64,000 bases of DNA from Salinimonas iocasae. Its GTDB lineage: Bacteria > Pseudomonadota > Gammaproteobacteria > Enterobacterales > Alteromonadaceae. The stretch covers positions 3,116,001-3,180,000 of the forward strand of contig NZ_CP039852.1 in NCBI RefSeq assembly GCF_006228385.1, read 5' to 3'. The notes below the pieces were generated by a model. It did no database searches. It saw only the letters and a list, made by a program, of their open reading frames with translations, and was not told the DNA's origin. Below, one piece after another: positions 47,139 to 56,038 of the stretch. The position numbers and the translations under genes are program-made. Position 1 is the first letter of the stretch; every line of letters begins with the position of its first letter.

Positions 47139-47959
47139 GTAAAACCCATTTAGGCCATACTGCGAGAAAGCGGTTTGGTCAGAATTTTCTGCACGATGAT
47201 TATGTCATCGAGCAAATTGTTAATGCTATCAACCCCCAGGATGGCGAAAACCTGGTTGAAATCGGGCCGGGTCTGGGCGCGCTTACCGATCCTGTCTGCG
47301 AACGCGTAAATGCACTGACGGTTGTCGAGCTTGACCGCGATCTGGCCAAACGCCTTCGCCATCATCCGTTTCATGGTGAGAAACTGAACATCATCGAACA
47401 GGATGCATTAACACTGGATTTCAGCTCAGTACTGGCTGCGCGGGATGACCAGGAAAAGCGGCTGCGGGTTTTTGGTAATCTTCCTTATAATATCTCTACC
47501 CCGTTGATGTTCCACCTGTTTTACTTCACCGACAGTATTAGCGACATGCACTTTATGTTGCAAAAAGAGGTGGTTAATCGTCTGGCTGCGGGCCCGGGAT
47601 CGAAGAACTATGGTCGTCTGTCGGTAATGGCGCAGTATTACTGTCAGGTTATGCCGGTATTAACTGTGCCGCCGGACGCCTTCAAGCCACCACCAAAGGT
47701 TGACTCTGCCGTAGTACGGCTGATCCCCCATCGCACACCGCCGGTAGATGTCACATCAGTAAATACGCTTGAACGGGTTTCCGCGCAGGCATTTAATCAA
47801 CGCCGCAAAACGATTCGCAACAGCCTTAAAGACTGTATTAGCGAGCAGGCATTGTCAGAGCTGGGGCTGAATCCGGGCACACGAGCAGAAACGCTTTCGC
47901 TGCAAGATTTCGCCAGCATTGCCAATTATATTTCTGCGCAAGAGGTACCGCAGGAGTGA
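47135..47959 (+). CDS. rsmA: 16S rRNA (A1518/A1519-N6)-dimethyltransferase RsmA (KsgA)
   Basis: RsmA dimethylates two adenosines near the 3' end of 16S rRNA and acts as a late 30S assembly checkpoint. The 274-residue protein has the SAM motif [13 protein letters not shown], the acidic VELDRDL, and the catalytic motif NLPYNIST. Loss of the enzyme gives kasugamycin resistance in known bacteria. Its stop overlaps the apaG start (GTGA). Confidence 0.96.
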   Translation: MSKTHLGHTARKRFGQNFLHDDYVIEQIVNAINPQDGENLVEIGPGLGALTDPVCERVNALTVVELDRDLAKRLRHHPFHGEKLNIIEQDALTLDFSSVLAARDDQEKRLRVFGNLPYNISTPLMFHLFYFTDSISDMHFMLQKEVVNRLAAGPGSKNYGRLSVMAQYYCQVMPVLTVPPDAFKPPPKVDSAVVRLIPHRTPPVDVTSVNTLERVSAQAFNQRRKTIRNSLKDCISEQALSELGLNPGTRAETLSLQDFASIANYISAQEVPQE

Positions 47960-48330
47960 AAGAGTCATTAATTAAAGTTGATGTCACCACGCGGCATCTT
48001 CCGGACCATCCCGCCAATACGGATGAAAAATATGCCTTTGCCTATCAGATCGTCATCACAAACGAATCTGATCTGCCCGTTCAGTTAATCAGTCGTTACT
48101 GGCTGATTACGGATGGATCGGGCAAAAAATCTGAAGTTCAGGGCGAAGGCGTTATCGGCAAGCAGCCCAACATTGCACCGGGCGGAAATTTTGAGTATAC
48201 CAGCGGCGCTGTCATTGACACCCCGGTGGGTACCATGGAAGGCTACTATCAGATGCAAACGGAAGATGGCGATATGTTCAAAGTTCCTATCGACGTCTTT
48301 ACACTCGCCGTTCCCAATATCATCAATTAA
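47956..48330 (+). CDS. apaG: ApaG/CorD-family protein
   Basis: ApaG is a small beta-sandwich protein of uncertain function, genetically linked to Co2+ resistance and Mg2+ efflux in Salmonella (CorD). The 124-residue protein is a single ApaG domain with family blocks [21 protein letters not shown] and [11 protein letters not shown]. It starts with GTG overlapping the rsmA stop. Confidence 0.95.
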   Translation: MKESLIKVDVTTRHLPDHPANTDEKYAFAYQIVITNESDLPVQLISRYWLITDGSGKKSEVQGEGVIGKQPNIAPGGNFEYTSGAVIDTPVGTMEGYYQMQTEDGDMFKVPIDVFTLAVPNIIN

Positions 48331-48357
48331 TTCTACTGCAATTTAGTAAGGCATTTC

Positions 48358-49176
48358 ATGGCGTCAGGTCAGACAATTATCGTGGGCGATATCCAGGGCT
48401 GTTACACCGGCTTAAGAAAACTGCTGGATAAATGTCAGTTTGATCCCGCCTCCGATCGCCTGCTTGCAGTTGGCGATTTGGTCGCGCGGGGAGAAGACTC
48501 ACTGGCAACGGTGGACTACCTCATGAGCCTGGGTAATCGTTTTGATTCGGTACTGGGCAACCATGATTTGCACCTGCTATCTGTGATAGAAGGGATCCGC
48601 TCACCTAACGCTAAAGATAATCTTCAAAACCTGTTGGGCAGTGAAAGGCTGGAGGATATTGGCCGCTGGTTACGCACCTTCGGACTCGCTCTGAAAGCTG
48701 ATGAACACCATACTCTGGTTCATGCAGGTTTATTTCCACAATGGGGAACTGATCAGTTACTTGCATTAAGTGATGAAGTCAGCGAATGGCTAACATCAGA
48801 TCGCTACCCGGAACTGTTGCACAATATGTACGACAATGACCCAGAGCAATGGAATGAGCAACTATCCGGTTTTGCCCGATTACGGTTTATTATTAATGCC
48901 TGCACCCGCATGCGATTTGTTTCAACCGATTACAAACTGGATTTGAAAGAAAAAGGAAAACCAGGCTCTGCACCCGAGCATCTCAAACCGTGGTTTAACC
49001 TGGAGAATAAAGCCTTAAAAGATAAAGAAAAAGTTATATTCGGGCATTGGGCCGCGTTAAACGGTGTAACAGACAAAAAGCAGGTCATTGGTTTGGATAC
49101 AGGTTATGTCTGGGGCAATGAAATGACAGCTTACTGCATCGAAACCGGCGTCATCACGCACCTTCCCGCGAAATAA
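48358..49176 (+). CDS. apaH: Bis(5'-nucleosyl)-tetraphosphatase, symmetrical, ApaH
   Basis: ApaH splits Ap4A to two ADP and removes Np4 caps from RNA. The 272-residue metallophosphatase has the motifs GDIQGC, GDLVARGED, GNHD and HAGLFPQW, with GHWAALNG near the C-terminus. It is the last gene of the lptD-surA-pdxA-rsmA-apaG-apaH operon. Confidence 0.96.
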   Translation: MASGQTIIVGDIQGCYTGLRKLLDKCQFDPASDRLLAVGDLVARGEDSLATVDYLMSLGNRFDSVLGNHDLHLLSVIEGIRSPNAKDNLQNLLGSERLEDIGRWLRTFGLALKADEHHTLVHAGLFPQWGTDQLLALSDEVSEWLTSDRYPELLHNMYDNDPEQWNEQLSGFARLRFIINACTRMRFVSTDYKLDLKEKGKPGSAPEHLKPWFNLENKALKDKEKVIFGHWAALNGVTDKKQVIGLDTGYVWGNEMTAYCIETGVITHLPAK

Positions 49177-49230
49177 GTTCAACTCGCCTGTTCTGAACGT
49201 CTGGTTTATCGAATATACGCCTCCTCTTAT

Positions 49231-49254
49231 ATGATACTTTTGTATCATTATTTT
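49231..49254 (+). terminator. Weak terminator after apaH
   Basis: ATGATAC-TTTT-GTATCAT forms a 7-bp, AT-rich stem followed by TATTTTA, about 55 bases past the apaH stop. Two TATAAT hexamers follow (49281-49286 and 49387-49392), which may serve the next gene, but neither has a good -35. Confidence 0.5.
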
Positions 49255-49419
49255 ACTTAAGATCGCCGTGCTTAAGTCGATATAATACAAGAATCGCGCA
49301 ATTTTGCGGCGCAGCCACTTAAAACTAAACAATTAATGTGAAATTTTAAGCGCAATCTGTAATGATTTGGCATTAGCCGTCTATATTATAATGACAATTG
49401 GGTAGTAGCAGGAGTTCCG

Positions 49420-51444
49420 ATGAAAATTACGGTGGCCAAACGAATAATTGGTGGTTTTCTTACCATCAGTCTTTTACTGATCTTAATCAGTATTTCCTCA
49501 TTGTATAACCTCAACTCCATCGGTGCGGCCACAGACGAGGTGAATAATACTGCCATTCCTACGATTTCAGGCAGCAACACGCTTAAAGCCACATTCCTGA
49601 ATATGGGCCGTTTAACGTTTGAATCATATATTGAAGAAGAACTATCAGGCCTGAATGAAAAACAGGAAAGCTTCAATAAAAGTAAGGCGACCTTTGATAA
49701 AACGTACTCACAGCTCAACAGCATAGTCAGTGATGATCCCGCGCTGAAGTCTTCTTTGGATAAGGTCCACGACAGTTACAGCAACTACATCGCTAATGCT
49801 GAGAAGATGTATAAAATGCATCGTCAGTATATGAGTATGCGCAACAATATCGAAGATCAGTTAGGGGTTGCTGAAGATAATGCTGATGATGCATCAACCT
49901 ATCTGTTGGATTTTTCATACCTGCCAGAGGTTGAGTCTAACCCTTCACTGCAGGAGGCTGCCAGAATTGGTGGTGAACTGGAAAGCGCCCTGCTTTCTAT
50001 GCTGACGGTTTCTAACGAATATGTAAAAACCCAGACGATTATTCGCTCAGAAACACTGAGCAACGAAGTTTCCCTGGTGGTTGATAATGTTTCCGAAAAG
50101 CTTTCCGCGATGCTGGATGCCGCGAATGGTCAGGATGCGTCAGGTAGTCTTGAAGAAATTAGTGAAATGGTTAGCGAGGCATTGGATGCAATCTCCGGCA
50201 ATGATGGCGTGGTACAGCTTCATCAGGATCGTTTGTCGTACCGCAATGCTGCAGAACAGGCGCTTAACGCATCAGATAAGAATATTCAGGCGGCTATGGC
50301 CGAGCTTGAGAAACTGCTTACGCTGACAAATCAGCGTGCGGCTGAAATTGATGAGCAGGTCACTGATAAGGTGTCTAACGGCAATCTGATTGTGATTATT
50401 GTTGTCGTTGCTTCGTTAATTGCAGCGGCTATTATCGGCTACTTCACCGTACGTGCGATTACCCGTCCGCTGAACCGGGTTAATGAGCTGCTTCAGGTAG
50501 CTTCGTCCGGCGACCTGACACATAAACTTGATGACTCAGCTAAAGATGAGTTCGGTCAGCTTGCGCGCAACTGTAATTTGCTTATCGCTAATCTTAAATC
50601 GTTGATTAATGGCATCAATGATCGTGCAGAACAGTTAGCTGCTGCATCGGAGCAAACCTCTACGGTGACGTCCCAGACCACGCATTCAATACAGGACCAG
50701 AAGTCGCAGATATCACAGGTGGCTACTGCGACGACAGAAATGCATTCTACCTCTCAACTGGTTGTGCAAAATGCTGAGGATACCCTTAGTCAGATTCGTC
50801 ACGCCGATAGTGAGGCAGAAAAAGTTCGTCAGATTTCTTTAGAAAATAAACGCACCATTGAAGTATTGGCGAAAGATGTTCAGGAAGCAGCAACGGTTAT
50901 CAATAAACTGCATCAGGACAGCGCGAGCATCGGGGGCATTCTGGATGTTATTCGCGGAGTGGCTGATCAGACCAACCTGCTTGCGCTTAACGCGGCAATT
51001 GAAGCAGCGCGTGCGGGTGAACAGGGTCGAGGTTTCGCGGTAGTAGCTGACGAGGTAAGAACGCTGGCAAGTCGAACGCAAGAGTCTACGCAGGAAATCA
51101 ATGCCATGATTGAAGTATTGCAGGCCGGCGCTGAGCGCGCGGTAGATGTGATGAATCAGGGTAAAGACCAGACGGCAGTTTGTGTTGAACAAACTGACTC
51201 TGCAACCCGTGCGCTGGATATCATTTCCACGGCAGTACGCCAGGCTCATGATGTCAGCTCTCAGATTGAACAATCTGCACGAGAGCAGAATATTGTATCT
51301 CAGGAAATCAGCGAAAAGCTGGAAACAATTGTCGGCATTGCTGAAGAGACAACGGTGGGCGCACAACAAACCTCCGAATCAAGTCTTGAGGTTGCTCGTC
51401 TGGCAGAGGAATTACAACACTCGATACGACAGTTTAAGGTATAA
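49420..51444 (+). CDS. Methyl-accepting chemotaxis protein
   Basis: This 674-residue receptor has a first membrane helix (about 9-27), a large helical periplasmic sensor (about 30-320), a second helix ([20 protein letters not shown], about 325-344), a HAMP domain (about 345-400) and a cytoplasmic methyl-accepting coiled coil. The signalling tip is [18 protein letters not shown]. No C-terminal pentapeptide for CheR/CheB is visible (it ends RQFKV). The ligand is unknown. A GGAG ribosome-binding site precedes the ATG. It is an isolated gene with its own terminator. Confidence 0.93.
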   Translation: MKITVAKRIIGGFLTISLLLILISISSLYNLNSIGAATDEVNNTAIPTISGSNTLKATFLNMGRLTFESYIEEELSGLNEKQESFNKSKATFDKTYSQLNSIVSDDPALKSSLDKVHDSYSNYIANAEKMYKMHRQYMSMRNNIEDQLGVAEDNADDASTYLLDFSYLPEVESNPSLQEAARIGGELESALLSMLTVSNEYVKTQTIIRSETLSNEVSLVVDNVSEKLSAMLDAANGQDASGSLEEISEMVSEALDAISGNDGVVQLHQDRLSYRNAAEQALNASDKNIQAAMAELEKLLTLTNQRAAEIDEQVTDKVSNGNLIVIIVVVASLIAAAIIGYFTVRAITRPLNRVNELLQVASSGDLTHKLDDSAKDEFGQLARNCNLLIANLKSLINGINDRAEQLAAASEQTSTVTSQTTHSIQDQKSQISQVATATTEMHSTSQLVVQNAEDTLSQIRHADSEAEKVRQISLENKRTIEVLAKDVQEAATVINKLHQDSASIGGILDVIRGVADQTNLLALNAAIEAARAGEQGRGFAVVADEVRTLASRTQESTQEINAMIEVLQAGAERAVDVMNQGKDQTAVCVEQTDSATRALDIISTAVRQAHDVSSQIEQSAREQNIVSQEISEKLETIVGIAEETTVGAQQTSESSLEVARLAEELQHSIRQFKV

Positions 51445-51457
51445 AAAACCTTTACAG

Positions 51458-51485
51458 AAAAAAGCGGCCTTGAGCCGCTTTTTTT
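51458..51485 (+). terminator. Terminator after the chemotaxis receptor
   Basis: AAAGCGGC and GCCGCTTT pair around a five-base loop and a run of seven T follows, about 15 bases past the stop. Confidence 0.9.
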
Positions 51486-51591
51486 GTTTTTCTTTCTCCA
51501 GTTTACACCTTTCTGTTATCCCCCGCTTACCCTGTGATCTGAAAATGTTTTTAAGGCTTTGTAATAACACGATTAAGCGCATCTAAACCTA

Positions 51592-51610
51592 AATGAGAAT
51601 TATACTCATT
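51592..51610 (+). promoter_or_regulatory. Fur box upstream of the TonB-dependent receptor
   Basis: AATGAGAATTATACTCATT is a near-perfect inverted repeat that fits the 7-1-7 Fur pattern (TGAGAAT-T-ATACTCA, one mismatch between arms). It lies about 85 bases before the receptor start, a usual operator position, so the gene should be repressed when iron is plentiful. Confidence 0.7.
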
Positions 51611-51694
51611 TGCATTGACATAGAGTCAGATCTCAATAAACTAGGCCCACTTCATCACACTCGGAATGTGAACACACAAGGACCTAGAAAAATT

Positions 51695-54067
51695 ATGAGA
51701 ACACACCATGCCGTTACCGGCGTTGCATTTGCTATTCAGGCTGCGCTTTCTTTCAATGCCTACGCTGTTGCCGTTCCCGATGACAGCGAAATTGAACGTG
51801 TTGTTGTTACTGCCACTGGCTTTGAACAAAAGCTTTCGCAGGCACCGGCAAGTATTTCAGTTATCACGGCGGAGGATATTAAAACCCGTGCATTCACCTC
51901 TCTGCTTGATGCAGTGAAATACCAGGAAGGTATCGATGTTGGCTCAACCCGGGATAAAACCGGTCAGGGTAGCATCAGTATGCGGGGACTCACCGGCGAG
52001 TATACCCTGGTGCTTATTGACGGCCGACGACAAAACAACCACGGTGATATTTACCCGAACAACTTTGGTGGCAATGCGTTTAATCATATTCCTCCGGTAG
52101 AAACCATAGAGCGTGTTGAAGTCATTCGCGGGCCGGCGTCTACCCTCTATGGCGCGGATGCACTGGGTGGCGTTATTAATGTAATTACTAAAAAGCATAC
52201 CGACGAGTGGAACGGCGCAATTACTTTCGGGCGCAGCTTTCAGTCTGATAATGATTTCGGCGATGATATTACCACTGACTTTTCAGTAAACGGACCGGTG
52301 ATCGCTGATACGCTGAGTCTGGGCTTCAGAGGTAGCCTGTACGAACAGCAGGCCTCTACGCCACAACTTTCACCGGCTGTCGACCCCAACGGTACCGTGC
52401 ACGTCCGTTCGCTGGGTTTTGGCAGTGGCGGTCGTACCGTCGACAACACCAACGAGCATTACGGCTTCACTGTTAACTATACTCCCGCTAAGGGACATGA
52501 GCTGACGCTTAATTATGATAATTCTCATCAGGAGTACGACAATACACCAGAGTACAACCTGGAAGCCGACGAAATTATTTACCCGCTGGGTACCCGGGAC
52601 AGTATAGAGAGTCTTTGGCAGGAGCGACGCGGTCAGGTTAACCCCCGTGCCGGTTATGCGGCAGAGCAGGAGTTCGACCGTCAGTGGTGGTCCTTGGCAT
52701 ACGATGGCGAATACGGATTCGGCTCGTTAATGGCCGCCCTTTCCTACGTTGATACGCAAAACAATGGCCGTACACTGCCATTAAGCGTTGCCGAGCGCCT
52801 GCTGTTGCAACAAATGTATGACGGAAGTGGTCAGTATGAAGGCTTATCTGAAGAAGCCCGCCGCGACCTGGCAGAAGAGACCTTCCTACCCCGCCCTGAC
52901 CGTCCTCTGGACAGCAGTCAGTACACGTTTGATATCCGGGCGGATATTCCGCTTAAGGACCTTGCAGGCGACCACAACTTGGTTCTGGGCGGGCAGATAA
53001 TTGACGGTGAACTGCAGGACGGTGTATTCGGCCTTGAGTCAGGCAACGCTGGCGCGATCCAGGAGCAAAAGATGTATTCTGTTTTTGCTGAGGATAACTG
53101 GATGATGACCGACGCCCTGACAGTAACAGCCGGGGTTCGTTACGACGACCATGATGTATTTGGCAGCCAGACCTCTCCACGTCTGTATGCCGTTTATAAT
53201 CTCAACGACTTCTGGACGCTGAAAGGCGGGGTCAGTACCGGTTATAAAACGCCCCAAACTACCGACCTGTATGACGGGGTTACCGGTTTTGGTGGTCAGG
53301 GAACCAGTCCGTTTGCCGGAAACCCGGAGCTTGAACCGGAAACCAGCGTAAACTCGGAAGTTGCCCTGTACTGGAGTACCGGCGAGCACAATTTCAATAT
53401 CACCTATTTCAACACTCGATTTGATGACAAAATTGCCCGCGGCGACACGGTGCTTAGCTGTGAGGTGACCGGTAACGTTCGCCCCTGCGTAAACCTGGGT
53501 GAATATGACCAGCTTGGTTATGATACCTACAGTCAGAAAATAAACATTGATGAAGTTGATTTACAAGGGGTAGAGCTTGCCGGACGCTACGCCTTTTTGC
53601 CTGACTGGTCAGTTTATGCGAACTATACATGGACCGACAGTGAACAAAAAAGTGGTAGTCAGGCGGGCCTGCCGCTGACCAATACCGCAGAGCATATGGC
53701 CAACGCTAATCTTGAGTGGCAGGTAACCGGTGACCTTAATGTGTACTTGCAGGGCGAGTGGCGCTCTGACAGATACCGCGGTTACGACGCTGTTTTTGAA
53801 CGAGAGCTTTACTTTGAAAACTACGCCCTGCTTAATCTGGGCGCTCGCTGGACGCTGAATGACAACGTGACGTTAAATCTGCGGGTGAATAACCTGCTGG
53901 ATAAGGACTTTACTACCTATTCCGTTGAGTATAACGATCTGAATGGCGACGGCGAGTTCGAATACCTCACCGGACGCGGCGTGGTCAGCGAGGTAGCATT
54001 CACTGACGATTACAATGTGAAAGATAAAACCAGAAATGTCTGGGCCAGTGTTACGGCCACTTTCTGA
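51695..54067 (+). CDS. TonB-dependent outer-membrane receptor, CirA/FepA-like (siderophore)
   Basis: The chosen ATG gives 790 residues with signal peptide MRTHHAVTGVAFAIQAALSF...AVA. A frame from 51593 starts inside the Fur box and has no signal peptide. A TonB box-like segment (IERVVVTATG) precedes the plug domain (about 45-165, with GLTGEYTLVLIDGRRQ and RGPASTLYGADALGGVINVIT), then the 22-strand barrel ending in aromatic ASVTATF. The plug resembles CirA/FepA receptors for catecholate siderophores. The substrate is inferred; Fur control supports iron uptake. No transport genes for the periplasm or inner membrane are adjacent. Confidence 0.93.
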   Translation: MRTHHAVTGVAFAIQAALSFNAYAVAVPDDSEIERVVVTATGFEQKLSQAPASISVITAEDIKTRAFTSLLDAVKYQEGIDVGSTRDKTGQGSISMRGLTGEYTLVLIDGRRQNNHGDIYPNNFGGNAFNHIPPVETIERVEVIRGPASTLYGADALGGVINVITKKHTDEWNGAITFGRSFQSDNDFGDDITTDFSVNGPVIADTLSLGFRGSLYEQQASTPQLSPAVDPNGTVHVRSLGFGSGGRTVDNTNEHYGFTVNYTPAKGHELTLNYDNSHQEYDNTPEYNLEADEIIYPLGTRDSIESLWQERRGQVNPRAGYAAEQEFDRQWWSLAYDGEYGFGSLMAALSYVDTQNNGRTLPLSVAERLLLQQMYDGSGQYEGLSEEARRDLAEETFLPRPDRPLDSSQYTFDIRADIPLKDLAGDHNLVLGGQIIDGELQDGVFGLESGNAGAIQEQKMYSVFAEDNWMMTDALTVTAGVRYDDHDVFGSQTSPRLYAVYNLNDFWTLKGGVSTGYKTPQTTDLYDGVTGFGGQGTSPFAGNPELEPETSVNSEVALYWSTGEHNFNITYFNTRFDDKIARGDTVLSCEVTGNVRPCVNLGEYDQLGYDTYSQKINIDEVDLQGVELAGRYAFLPDWSVYANYTWTDSEQKSGSQAGLPLTNTAEHMANANLEWQVTGDLNVYLQGEWRSDRYRGYDAVFERELYFENYALLNLGARWTLNDNVTLNLRVNNLLDKDFTTYSVEYNDLNGDGEFEYLTGRGVVSEVAFTDDYNVKDKTRNVWASVTATF

Positions 54068-54120
54068 TCGACTGGTCAGGCAGACATAATTTTTTCGCCG
54101 GCTTTACACCATTCAATACC

Positions 54121-54150
54121 AATAACGCGGCCATAAGGGCCGCTTATTCA
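54121..54150. terminator. Hairpin between the TonB receptor and the DUF5694-like gene
   Basis: GCGGCC and GGCCGC pair around a five-base loop, with flanking AATAA/TTATT extending the stem past a one-base bulge. The T-run on the plus strand is poor; it may act for both convergent genes. Confidence 0.5.
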
Positions 54151-54151
54151 T

Positions 54152-55003
54152 TTAATGGTCTTTCACTGACAGATAGTCAGAAAGTGGCACGCGATGGTAT
54201 TGTGGCGACGCATCGAAAAACAGGTTTAGTAAATTCATATGCCCAGAACCAAAAACTACCAGGATACGCTCTTTCGGCGCTGCAGGAATACGCTGGATAT
54301 TGCGGAAAATCCGTAGGTTCCGATTAAACCAGCGCCCGGTCTCAAAGTCTGCCCCGAAATATGGGCTGCTTTCGGTTTCGTAGCTGAACGGGCCAATAAG
54401 ATAGTTTCCCAACGTTTTCTGAATGTTTTCTTCGGTGTTCAGCCGTAATAACTCTGCGGCGATACCATCAGTTTTAAACACTGGCTTATCCGTATAGCGC
54501 AGATGCTTGTCTGGATTGTTCTGATAAAATCTGCCAAAGGCTTTTTCCTCACTTTTATCATTCAGCACCCTTGTAACTTCGTCATACATGTTACCCCACG
54601 CATCGGCTGCATAAACCTGGTCGTGGCCAAGCGCTTTGGCAAGACGAAATCCCAGTTGATACGCTTCTGACCTGCGCGTATCAATAAAGCTCTCTGTGCT
54701 TTTGTATTTATCAAACTGCGCTGTAAGCTCTGGCTGACGCCGATAAGGGAATTCAACAACAATGTGAGTAGGGGCAAACGCCTTTAGCTGCTTTACAATT
54801 TGTTGGATCTGATGCTGCGCTGGTTCTGACAGTACATCTATTTGGTTCTGGCTATCAGTTTTCTGAACATCAAGATTAGGAAAATTGAAATGGAAGCTAC
54901 CCACCGTCAGTACTTCAACGGGTGACTTGCGAATATGTGAGTTAGCAGTCGCTGCAACCTCTGTTGCCATCAAGACCAGAAAGACTAAAAAGTAGCGTCG
55001 CAT
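54152..55003 (-). CDS. Exported DUF5694-like protein
   Basis: The 283-residue precursor has a signal peptide (MRRYFLVFLVLMATEVAATA). The mature part opens with VLTVGSFHFNFPNLDV, then LSEPAQHQIQQIVKQL and THIVVEFPYRRQPEL, and ends with ILVVFGSGHMNLLNLFF. This layout is what I know of DUF5694 (TraB/GumN-like fold proteins with FHF...ND-type motifs and a late GxGH), a group of uncertain enzymatic activity. The family call is by pattern, not by search. It is divergent from the DsrE-like gene, with about 180 bases between. Confidence 0.65.
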   Translation of the reverse strand: MRRYFLVFLVLMATEVAATANSHIRKSPVEVLTVGSFHFNFPNLDVQKTDSQNQIDVLSEPAQHQIQQIVKQLKAFAPTHIVVEFPYRRQPELTAQFDKYKSTESFIDTRRSEAYQLGFRLAKALGHDQVYAADAWGNMYDEVTRVLNDKSEEKAFGRFYQNNPDKHLRYTDKPVFKTDGIAAELLRLNTEENIQKTLGNYLIGPFSYETESSPYFGADFETGRWFNRNLRIFRNIQRIPAAPKERILVVFGSGHMNLLNLFFDASPQYHRVPLSDYLSVKDH

Positions 55004-55186
55004 AAATGCCTCTGTTAATTTTCAGGACGCGCCAATTTACGGTCACATGCTATACACATCAACCTTGAAAATGTAATGAAATCTTACACCTGCCTGCTCC
55101 CCCCTTTTCATCGATACATGAATAAAATCAATCGTTTTTCCCTGGTGCGATGTAACCAAAGATACAACAAACAGATAGGACTTATC

Positions 55187-55720
55187 ATGCTTCGACTCAT
55201 CTCAGTGTTTGCCTTTTTCACTGCTGTACTGACCACTCCTGTTTATGGCGCCGCTTTTACCACCGGACCGGTCTTCGACAAATTTGGAAAAAAGGCGGAT
55301 ATCGCACATGCACCGCTGGATGAAGCAACATCATTTAAAGTGGCCTTTGATGTCGCCTCCGGGGCGAAGCCCGGCACAATAAACCGGAAGTTCGATAGTG
55401 CGTCGCGTTTTATCAATATGCATGTTGCTAATGGTGTTAAACAGGAAAACATAGAGCTAGTCATTGTCGTGCACGGCAGCGCAACGCTTGATTTGCTTAA
55501 TAAGGATGCCTATCAGCAAAAAAAATCTGCATCAAATGCAAATCTTCCGCTGTTAAACGCATTACTTGACGAAAACGTCAGGTTAATTGTGTGCGGGCAG
55601 TCTATGGCCGGCCATAGCTTGTCTGCCGAACAATTTATCGAAGGCGTCTCTGTGAGCTTGTCGGCAATGACCGCACACGCGCTTTTACAACAGCAGGGAT
55701 ACACACTCAACCCTTTCTAA
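55187..55720 (+). CDS. Exported DsrE/DsrF-like protein
   Basis: The chosen ATG (AGGA eight bases upstream) gives 177 residues beginning with a Sec signal peptide MLRLISVFAFFTAVLTTPVYG. The mature part resembles DsrE/YchN-fold proteins: IELVIVVHGSATLDLL, VRLIVCGQSMAG with a conserved cysteine, and LSAMTAHALLQQQGY at the end. Cytoplasmic DsrE proteins move sulphur through cysteines; a periplasmic version suggests a different or redox-linked role, which is unknown. Longer frames starting at 55076 lack a signal peptide at the start. Confidence 0.7.
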   Translation: MLRLISVFAFFTAVLTTPVYGAAFTTGPVFDKFGKKADIAHAPLDEATSFKVAFDVASGAKPGTINRKFDSASRFINMHVANGVKQENIELVIVVHGSATLDLLNKDAYQQKKSASNANLPLLNALLDENVRLIVCGQSMAGHSLSAEQFIEGVSVSLSAMTAHALLQQQGYTLNPF

Positions 55721-56038
55721 CAATAAAAATGTGGTGCACAAGAGTGACTTATGCATGATCGAAAAGTCGCAAATACTTCTATAATGATTATATATCTCTG
55801 AATATTTATACATCTGCAGATAGTCGCCCCGGCGGAACCATTTGACGGGGCACTATGTGCGTGTCAGTCAGCACCATACTGCTACTCTGCTCAACGTTCT
55901 CGCTACGTAATGCACCCTCGCTTACTGGTGTTTGCGATGTATAAACTAACCACAGTCTGATTACGCTGATTAGAAAGGATGCGGGTGTTCAGCTCAGTGA
56001 ACGATGCACAGGAGCATCAATTACGAGAGGATAGCGCA
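55721..56038. other. Intergenic region before betT
   Basis: About 318 bases without a convincing gene. It contains an AT-rich tract with TATAAT (55780-55785) lacking a -35, and an inverted repeat GCCCCG/CGGGGC (55826-55851) with a 14-base spacer and no T-run. A longer betT frame from 55979 is not preferred. Confidence 0.45.

Noticed and set aside
51593..51694. Upstream start codon of the TonB receptor
   Set aside because: The ATG lies inside the Fur box and gives no signal peptide; the ATG at 51695 does.
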